64,000 bases of DNA from JAXMEB01 sp046348545 (lineage in GTDB: Bacteria > Pseudomonadota > Gammaproteobacteria > Berkiellales > Berkiellaceae), in NCBI GenBank assembly GCA_046348545.1, contig JAXMEB010000003.1:248001-312000 (forward strand), written 5' to 3'. Both the position numbers and the translations under genes were made by a program. How positions within the stretch are numbered: the stretch's first letter is position 1; every line of letters begins with the position of its first letter. The notes below the pieces were generated by a model. That model saw only the letters and a program-made list of their open reading frames with translations, was not told the DNA's origin and did not search any database. Shown here piece by piece: positions 37,187 through 43,947 of the stretch.

Positions 37187-38590
37187 CTAAATCTCTTTGT
37201 ATCGTGTTAGTGCCTCCTGACGGGCTTTAGCATGATCAACAATAGGATTAGGGTAGCTTTCTCCAAGCCTAACGGATGCTGTTTGTAAGATGAGGGGGGG
37301 GGCTTCCCAGGGTTTGTGGATGTACTGGTTAGGCAATTCTTCAAGCTCAGGGATCCATTTTCGAACATAAATTCCTTCAGGATCAAACTTTTCGCCCTGT
37401 AGTACTGGATTGAAAATTCGAAAGTACGGTGCTGCATCGACGCCGCAGCCGGCTACCCATTGCCAAGAGACAGCGTTATTTGCCAAATCCGCATCAACTA
37501 AAGTATCCCAGAACCATTGTTCACCTGCTTTCCAATGAATCAACAAATCTTTTGTTAAAAAAGATGCAACAATCATGCGAACTCGATTGTGCATATAGCC
37601 TGTCTGCCAAAGTTCACGCATCCCAGCATCGACAATGGGATAACCTGTTTTACCGCGTTGCCAAGCTTTTAGCGCTGCTGGATTGATTTCCCAGCTAAAT
37701 TTATTGAATATTTTTTTAAAATTTAGGTCTGCGAATGTCGGGAAATGGTAGAGCAAATGGTATGAAAAGTCTCGCCAAACAAGCTGCCGAATATAAGCCT
37801 CGCCATCCTGTTTTTCAGTTTTGTGATAGATTGTCCATGGGCTAATTTCTCCAAAATGTAAATGAGGAGATAGTAGGGATGTGCCTGTTATGTCAGGCCT
37901 GTCTCGATCAGCAACGTATGAACGCAATCGTTTAAGAAAAATACTCAATTTCTTTTGAGCACCTTGTTCACCTGGTGTCCAATATGTGGAAAACGATGCG
38001 GCCCAATCAGGTTGGGTTGGTAATAAATTTTGATCGTCTAGAGTGATACGACCTTTTAAATTTGAAAAGTCAGCTTGATGTACACTTTTGAAGGAAGGTA
38101 TTGGATACAATGTCTGAGGTTGTCGAATACGGCTGGCATTTTTCCAATATTGTGTGAATACTTGATAAGGTTGATTTTTTTGATTCAATCCTTCCCAAGG
38201 TGCTTGCAATAAAAAGCGGTCAAATGCTTGGACAGAAATATTTTTTTCTTCTAACATTCGAGTGATAGCCTGATCACGCTTTAACTGATTAGGCTCATAA
38301 CAGCGATTCCAATAAAAGGATTGAATGTTATAACGCTCAGTGATATCGAGTATTAGCTGACTAGCATTGCCCTTTAAAAAGCAAAGTTGAAGACCTTTAG
38401 CACGTAGTGTTTCTTCCAGAGATCTCAAACTATGATATAGCCACCATTTTTGTGCGCCCCCCATTTTGGGTATCGCATTTTCATCAAAAATATAAACACA
38501 TAGAAGAGGGTTGTTTTCTTGAGATGCAAGGTATAAAGCTGGATTATCGCTTAGTCTTAAATCTTGTCGAAACCAGATGCAATTTATCAT
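37187..38590 (-). CDS. phrB: Deoxyribodipyrimidine photo-lyase (class I CPD photolyase)
   Basis: This flavoprotein repairs cyclobutane pyrimidine dimers using blue light. Its 467 residues contain the N-terminal antenna domain beginning INCIWFRQDLRLSDNPAL and the C-terminal FAD domain with the motifs GRTGYP-like GKTGYPIVDAGMRELW, GYMHNRVRMIVASFL, WFWDTLVDADLANNAVSWQW and GCGVDAAPYFRIFNP. It converges with phaC, leaving nine bases between their stops, and is the distal gene after the 649-residue protein on the - strand. Confidence 0.93.
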   Translation of the reverse strand: MINCIWFRQDLRLSDNPALYLASQENNPLLCVYIFDENAIPKMGGAQKWWLYHSLRSLEETLRAKGLQLCFLKGNASQLILDITERYNIQSFYWNRCYEPNQLKRDQAITRMLEEKNISVQAFDRFLLQAPWEGLNQKNQPYQVFTQYWKNASRIRQPQTLYPIPSFKSVHQADFSNLKGRITLDDQNLLPTQPDWAASFSTYWTPGEQGAQKKLSIFLKRLRSYVADRDRPDITGTSLLSPHLHFGEISPWTIYHKTEKQDGEAYIRQLVWRDFSYHLLYHFPTFADLNFKKIFNKFSWEINPAALKAWQRGKTGYPIVDAGMRELWQTGYMHNRVRMIVASFLTKDLLIHWKAGEQWFWDTLVDADLANNAVSWQWVAGCGVDAAPYFRIFNPVLQGEKFDPEGIYVRKWIPELEELPNQYIHKPWEAPPLILQTASVRLGESYPNPIVDHAKARQEALTRYKEI

Positions 38591-38657
38591 GATGCTATAA
38601 AAATACCATGATTAAGGCTTGAGTGGCGAGTCCAGAAATGTAAATAAACTTTGTGAG

Positions 38658-40607
38658 TTATTTGTAGAAATTATCTGTGTGTGAATTAGCAAGCCTATCA
38701 TAGTCCTCTTCTTGAATGATCAAGCGATCTTCTTCCAACATAGAAGCTGTTTTAAAACCTTGATAAGTCGCAATCGCGCTTTCATTTAGGATATTCGATA
38801 ATTGTTCGATATCAGACTGCGAAATGGTAAGCGTATTCGCTGTGATATGAAAATCAAATTGCAAAGGTCCTTGAGCTTGAAAAAACAGGCTTAATATTGA
38901 TTTTACTACTTTTGTCGTCATAAATACGACTCGATCTGATTGAAAGGCCACTTGCCATATCGTATGGCGCTTGGAATCCACTTTTAAATGATGGAATATC
39001 ACAAATCCTTCATTTGAGGATACGGTGGTAGGAGAACATAATTTTTCTAAATTCTCGAGCAAGGTTAACAATAGTGGTGTTAAATGAATTCGATCTGTAA
39101 CAATTTTTAAAATACCCTTGTCAAGTGCAACCAAATCAGACTTTAACTTTCGAAGAAGATTTGTATACTCAGGGAATTGTTCAATATAAGCATCTATCAC
39201 CCCAAGATCATTGTCTTGCTTGATTTGATATAGAGTCTCAATCAGCTCTGAAGGTAAAGTTGATAAAATGTCGTCAGAGGGTAGAGTACCTGTTCTGATT
39301 TTATTGAGTAAATAGAGGCTTTGCATTTTGCTAGTGAGAGGAGTATCACTATAGACATACAGCCTTTTTTCAAAGAGCTGACAATGCAAAGAAGGACTCA
39401 AATTTTTCAAAACCGCTTGGTAAGAAATTGAACACCCCCCTAAATCAAATCCATAAAAAGTGCATCCCTCAATTCCAAAATGGCTTCGGTCGCCAAATAG
39501 CGTCATGAGTGTGAGATGCATGATATAGCTCTGGCCCAGCAAGAGACTACTATCAGTGTGAAACTGTTCTGGAATGACAAGCCCTCTTAAATCAAATTTC
39601 GGTTTAACAATGAGTTGAGTATTATTAATTTTTTTAAAATCATCACTCCATTCTGAAAAAACCAACAATTTCAATTTTCCGTTCGGGTATTGTGCTCTAG
39701 CAAGTTTAAGTTCAGGTACCTTGAGTCCGCGTGATCTGGCTAAGTCGGTCGCTAGGCAAGATAAAACGGCAGATTGATTTGCTTTTTCTGTCGTCATTGC
39801 ACTTTTAAGCTGATACCATCGCGCGCGCCATAGTGTGATTTTAAAGGACATTCGATTGCCAACCCAGAGTTTAAGACGATGATAGAAGCGCTTAAAGTCA
39901 GTTTCGAGAAAGAAATTGCTGAGCGGTATCACTGCTAAGCCCAAGCGTGATAATTGAAAATCATATTTGAAGATAAATTTCTCAATATGAGCCAACTTAC
40001 TAACCTCTATCTTGAATGCATCAATGATTTTCTGCCTGCAGAGGGGATGATTCAAAAGTAGAGTATAGGATGCAGAGGTATGAGGGAGTGGATTGCTTAA
40101 TTCAGTGATCGCAAGTGCTTTTGAAAAATAGTGATCTTCGAGTACCATTTCAAAAAATGGATCGCTCTCAACGAAGCGTTTAGCGATATAACAGCGTAAT
40201 TCTATTCTGCTTTGATTATATTTTGATAAAATATCTGAAATAAGACTATTTTGGCAAATAGGATCTTGTAACAAACGTTGATAAGGTTCTGAATCGAAAA
40301 AGTCTGGTTTGAGCAACTGAGCAATTGTTCCAAGCTTATCCATCTGATGTGCTTTTAATCTCTCTAAGAAAAAGCGACTATTCTCTTGTAACTTTTCTAT
40401 CAGTAAATTTCGAACTTGCTTGTGGAAAGCTTCATTCATGCTGAGGGCAAAAAAGCCTGGATTGAGCCCGACATCTTTCTCACCAACGCATATAAATGTG
40501 CCAATGATTTCTCCACCTTCATAGAAATCATTGACACGTAGACCAGTTAATAGGTTCTCCGGTTTACTTGAATAGGTCAGACCTAAGGCAGCTGAATTTG
40601 AATGCAT
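38658..40607 (-). CDS. Hypothetical protein, 649 residues, possible kinase-like effector
   Basis: I do not recognise a family for the whole protein. It is soluble, with no signal peptide or TM helix and many helices in the first 270 residues. Residues 355-392 contain LLLGQSYIMHLTLMTLFGDR followed by GCTFYGFDLGG. This resembles the catalytic-loop and DFG-like arrangement of atypical kinase-like effector families in Legionella, and the preceding LLVFSEWSDDFKK could be an N-lobe strand. This is a weak, by-eye similarity. AAGAG lies eight bases before the ATG. It is divergent from the peroxidase operon. Confidence 0.6.
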   Translation of the reverse strand: MHSNSAALGLTYSSKPENLLTGLRVNDFYEGGEIIGTFICVGEKDVGLNPGFFALSMNEAFHKQVRNLLIEKLQENSRFFLERLKAHQMDKLGTIAQLLKPDFFDSEPYQRLLQDPICQNSLISDILSKYNQSRIELRCYIAKRFVESDPFFEMVLEDHYFSKALAITELSNPLPHTSASYTLLLNHPLCRQKIIDAFKIEVSKLAHIEKFIFKYDFQLSRLGLAVIPLSNFFLETDFKRFYHRLKLWVGNRMSFKITLWRARWYQLKSAMTTEKANQSAVLSCLATDLARSRGLKVPELKLARAQYPNGKLKLLVFSEWSDDFKKINNTQLIVKPKFDLRGLVIPEQFHTDSSLLLGQSYIMHLTLMTLFGDRSHFGIEGCTFYGFDLGGCSISYQAVLKNLSPSLHCQLFEKRLYVYSDTPLTSKMQSLYLLNKIRTGTLPSDDILSTLPSELIETLYQIKQDNDLGVIDAYIEQFPEYTNLLRKLKSDLVALDKGILKIVTDRIHLTPLLLTLLENLEKLCSPTTVSSNEGFVIFHHLKVDSKRHTIWQVAFQSDRVVFMTTKVVKSILSLFFQAQGPLQFDFHITANTLTISQSDIEQLSNILNESAIATYQGFKTASMLEEDRLIIQEEDYDRLANSHTDNFYK

Positions 40608-40694
40608 GTACAGTGCTCTTCATGTGAGTTGTTCGATCAAGTGAGTGACTTCGTTTATATTATATCGAATCCAAAATATTAAAGCTGGTCAGCT

Positions 40695-41729
40695 ATGAAA
40701 TTATTTAGCACACTGTTAATAAGTATCGTGGCAATTTTTTTGACCGTTGAAGGATTTGCTGAAGGTGATATTTATATCAAGTCAGCACCTGCACTATCGA
40801 ATCTGAAAGTACAGTATCATCGGCCTACAGAGATCCCTTTTCCTAAAGAAAATCCTTACACGAATGAAAAGTACCAACTCGGACAACTGTTATTTTTTGA
40901 TCCTCGGCTTTCAAACTCAGGCATCATGTCTTGTGCGAGCTGCCACAATCCAGGTCTATCCTGGACAGATGGTTTGCCAAAGGGGGTTGGTGATGATAGA
41001 AAAATGCTGACGAGGAAAACACCATTTATTCAAAATTTAGCCTGGGATGAGCTATTTTTCTGGGATGGCCGTGCAGATAGTTTAGAAGCACAAGTATTAG
41101 GCCCCATCACCTCAGAAGCTGAAATGAATATGAATATATCAAAGTTGGTTGGTGTGCTTAAATCAATTGGTGGATATCCTGATCTATTCAAAAAGGCTTT
41201 TCCACCCCATGGAGAAATCAGCGAATATAGCATTTCGCAAGCGTTAGCAACATTTGTTCGAAAGCAGATATCTAATATCGCGCCTTTCGATTTGTGGTTG
41301 GCAGGAGATGAAAAAGCGATCTCAGAGTCTGCAAAGCGTGGGTTCATTATTTTTAATGGAAAGGGGAACTGTTCAGCCTGTCATTCGGGGTGGCGTTTCA
41401 GTGATGGCAGTTTTCATGACATTGGCTTGAAGTCAGACGACATTGGGCGGGGTAAATACTTACCTAGATTGATTACGATGCAACATGCATTCAAAACAGT
41501 TAGTTTACGAAATATTGCGAAGAGATCCCCTTATATGCACGATGGGTCGATGATCACGCTGGAAGAGGTGATTGATCATTATGATAAAGGGGAAATACAT
41601 CGAGAAAGTATTTCTAATCAGATATTTCCTTTGCATCTAACCATGCAAGAAAAGAAAGACTTAGTTGAGTTCTTAAAAACCTTAACCAGCAAGCCGATAG
41701 CAGAAACAATACCAGAATTACCTAAATAA
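40695..41729 (+). CDS. Di-haem cytochrome c peroxidase/MauG-family protein
   Basis: This is a periplasmic di-haem enzyme of the CcpA/MauG family. It has a signal peptide (residues 1-22, cleaved near GFA) and two CxxCH haem sites, CASCH at 80-84 and CSACH at 226-230. The second-haem region includes SPYMHDGSM near 279-287, a conserved stretch that may supply a distal ligand. The 344 residues fit the family. It is the first gene of a three-gene + strand operon followed by a cupredoxin and a sensor kinase. The electron donor and substrate are not identifiable from sequence alone. Confidence 0.88.
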   Translation: MKLFSTLLISIVAIFLTVEGFAEGDIYIKSAPALSNLKVQYHRPTEIPFPKENPYTNEKYQLGQLLFFDPRLSNSGIMSCASCHNPGLSWTDGLPKGVGDDRKMLTRKTPFIQNLAWDELFFWDGRADSLEAQVLGPITSEAEMNMNISKLVGVLKSIGGYPDLFKKAFPPHGEISEYSISQALATFVRKQISNIAPFDLWLAGDEKAISESAKRGFIIFNGKGNCSACHSGWRFSDGSFHDIGLKSDDIGRGKYLPRLITMQHAFKTVSLRNIAKRSPYMHDGSMITLEEVIDHYDKGEIHRESISNQIFPLHLTMQEKKDLVEFLKTLTSKPIAETIPELPK

Positions 41730-41751
41730 ATTGTCAAGGAAGGGCCAAGGA

Positions 41752-42168
41752 ATGAAAGTACAGTGTAAGCAAATATTATTTTCAATTTTGTTGAGTGCTG
41801 TTATAGGCACGGTCCAAGCAGAAGCTATAGTGATTGAAGGCGCCAAAGCACAGACTATTTATGATGAGCAAAAGGGCATTGCTCAAATTTTAGTGCAAAA
41901 AAATAAAGTATTTACTTTGAGACATCAAGGGCAGGAAGAGGAAAAACCAGATGAAATTAACGTAAAGGTAGGGGAAACATTTTTCATTGTGAATGAAGAA
42001 GATAAATTCATTCATAACGTCTATGATTTAGATGATGAGTCTTGGATCCTAAAAAAGCAAGAACCAGGTGGTATTGCTGCTATTCGCTTTGAGGAGGAAG
42101 GTCCACACGCTCTTCGCTGCGCGATTCACCCTACTATGAAAACACTCATTAAGGTAAACGCAGAATGA
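41752..42168 (+). CDS. Periplasmic cupredoxin-like (type 1 copper) protein
   Basis: This is a small blue-copper-like protein with a signal peptide ending near VQAEA (residue 25). The type 1 copper ligand pattern is visible: His88 in FIHNVYD, then Cys123, His126 and Met129 in RCAIHPTMK, matching C-x2-H-x2-M spacing. The frame opens at a TTG at 41731, two bases after the peroxidase stop, but the ATG at 41752 begins the signal peptide and gives 138 residues. It is a plausible electron donor to the upstream peroxidase (inferred). It overlaps the kinase gene by four bases. Confidence 0.82.
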   Translation: MKVQCKQILFSILLSAVIGTVQAEAIVIEGAKAQTIYDEQKGIAQILVQKNKVFTLRHQGQEEEKPDEINVKVGETFFIVNEEDKFIHNVYDLDDESWILKKQEPGGIAAIRFEEEGPHALRCAIHPTMKTLIKVNAE

Positions 42169-43805
42169 AACCCAAAATACTTCTTCTTGCTAAATTCAAT
42201 ATCTGTCTATCCATTATATTTCTGACGAGTATTACGATTGGCTATTATTCAGTGTCAAATCTGAACAAGTCGACCCAGTCATTAAAGCGGGTCTATTCTA
42301 ACCAATTACAGTCGGTTAACTTTGCGAGAACAGTACAGCTTAAACTGACAGACTTAGAATCTCAATTTAAGCAAGGAAGTCCGACGGATAATGTTCAAGA
42401 TAAATATACGATGCTGCTTGAAGACGTTGATGTTGTTAACGATCGTGCTCAATCAGAAGAAGGTAAATCTATTATTAAGACCGTCAAAACAAAGTTAAGT
42501 AGCATTAATTTAAAAAGTACTGATGTTGATAATTTAAAAATTTCGTTTTCAGAAATACATAATTCACTTGAAGAGCTTGTTGAGTTTGAGTCTGCTCATG
42601 CCTTCAATACCGTTTTAGAACAAAAAAAATTAGCAAAGAAAAATCTAATGTATACCAATGGTGTGTACCTGGTTGGTCTTATGATCATGGCATTGATGAG
42701 CCTATATTTATTGAAAGCGGTGGTGTTTCCTTTACGTCGATTAACTACAGATATCCGCAATTTTAGAGATGGAACACTAGATGTTTCAAAAATCAAATCA
42801 TTTTCACCACAAGATGAGATTGGTGAGGTGACGACAGTCTTTAAAGATATGGCGCTCACTATCAGTAAAAACGAAGTCGATCTTAAAAATATGGTTGTGA
42901 CGCTTCGAGATACGAATGAGCAATTGGCTGAAGAAGTGACAGAGCGTAAGAAAGCTCAGTTTGAACTAGAGCTGACGCTGCAGAAAATGATTAAACTTTC
43001 TCGGCAAGCCGGTATGTTTGAAGTTGCTAGTGAGCTTTTACACAATGTGGGAAATATCTTAAACAGCGTACACACTTCTATTGATGTGCTTGGTGAAATG
43101 ATAAACAGTTCTACCCTGAAGCAGTCTATTGATTTTTTACTGGAAAATAAAGATAAAAATCTAAAAATCGAAGATGAGCGGGTCAAACTCATTTTCGACT
43201 ACTTGAGTCATTTATCGACCGCGGTTGAAACTGAAACAGATCGAACTCAATCAGAAGTTGTTGCACTGAAGAAGAAAATTGAAAATTTAACGGTTATTAT
43301 ACAAGCGCAGCAACAATACGCCAAACCAACCAACGTGATGGAACAAGTCAACTTAAACCAAATTATTGAAGAATCCTTGGCTATAAATGAGCATATACTC
43401 GACAATCACGGCATTAGTATCGAGCGACATTTTGGGCAGTTGCCTGAAAGTATGACTGATAAACATAAAGTCATGCAAATTTTTGTCAATTTCATTGTTA
43501 ATGCTAAACAAGCCCTATTAAAAGGTGCTTCCAAGCAGCGAGTTCTGAGGATATCAACCGAGTTAGATTCCAAATCGAATCAAATTTGCATTCGTTTCAA
43601 AGATAATGGCATCGGTATTGATGGTACAAAGCTCAAATCAATTTTTCATCAGAGCGTTGATACAAAGATGGAAGAACAGGGATTTGGGCTACACAGTAGC
43701 GCCAATATGGCTCAGCAGCTGGGTGGAAGGATTGAGGCTCTAAGTAATGGCTTAAACCAAGGAACTGAATTCATTTTGTATTTGCCGGTTCATCCTGTGT
43801 TGTAG
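42165..43805 (+). CDS. Membrane sensor histidine kinase, orphan
   Basis: The 546-residue protein has a TM helix near 11-29, a helical periplasmic sensor of about 130 residues, a second TM helix near 165-188, a HAMP domain near 189-240, a coiled coil, and a kinase core. The phosphoacceptor is probably His293 in ASELLHNVGNILNSV, a known variant of the H box. The ATPase domain has the N box FVNFIVNAKQAL, the G1 box FKDNGIGID and the G2 box GFGLHSSANMAQ. No response regulator gene is adjacent. Coupling to the peroxidase and cupredoxin suggests redox or copper sensing, which is inference. Confidence 0.86.
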   Translation: MKPKILLLAKFNICLSIIFLTSITIGYYSVSNLNKSTQSLKRVYSNQLQSVNFARTVQLKLTDLESQFKQGSPTDNVQDKYTMLLEDVDVVNDRAQSEEGKSIIKTVKTKLSSINLKSTDVDNLKISFSEIHNSLEELVEFESAHAFNTVLEQKKLAKKNLMYTNGVYLVGLMIMALMSLYLLKAVVFPLRRLTTDIRNFRDGTLDVSKIKSFSPQDEIGEVTTVFKDMALTISKNEVDLKNMVVTLRDTNEQLAEEVTERKKAQFELELTLQKMIKLSRQAGMFEVASELLHNVGNILNSVHTSIDVLGEMINSSTLKQSIDFLLENKDKNLKIEDERVKLIFDYLSHLSTAVETETDRTQSEVVALKKKIENLTVIIQAQQQYAKPTNVMEQVNLNQIIEESLAINEHILDNHGISIERHFGQLPESMTDKHKVMQIFVNFIVNAKQALLKGASKQRVLRISTELDSKSNQICIRFKDNGIGIDGTKLKSIFHQSVDTKMEEQGFGLHSSANMAQQLGGRIEALSNGLNQGTEFILYLPVHPVL

Positions 43806-43807
43806 GC

Positions 43808-43903
43808 TATACCCTTCACAGCTGAATTTTCGGATACCTGCCTGCGGTCTTCGAGCTTTGGACAAACAAGCAAATCCGAAAATTTAAGCTGTGAAGGGCA
43901 TAT
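43808..43903 (+). repeat. MITE-like repeat, copy 2 (about 96 bp, short form)
   Basis: It begins ATACCCTTCACAGCTGAATT two bases after the kinase stop and ends with TAAGCTGTGAAGGGCATAT. The two ends are inverted repeats of about 25 bases with few mismatches, so the element can fold into a long hairpin. The interior differs from copy 1 but shares a CTTCGA...GGACAA...AAGCAAA segment with 51665-51697. It may also serve as a transcription stop for the operon. Confidence 0.75.
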
Positions 43904-43904
43904 C

Positions 43905-43935
43905 AAGACCACGAAGATTAATTAATCGTGGTCTT
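43905..43935. terminator. Bidirectional hairpin between convergent genes
   Basis: AAGACCACGA (43905-43914) pairs perfectly with TCGTGGTCTT (43926-43935); the 11-base loop is AT-rich and partly self-complementary. The hairpin lies 13 bases beyond the stop of the - strand effector-like gene and 100 bases beyond the + strand kinase gene, so it can end transcription from both sides. Confidence 0.6.
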
Positions 43936-43947
43936 TACTTTGTCACT

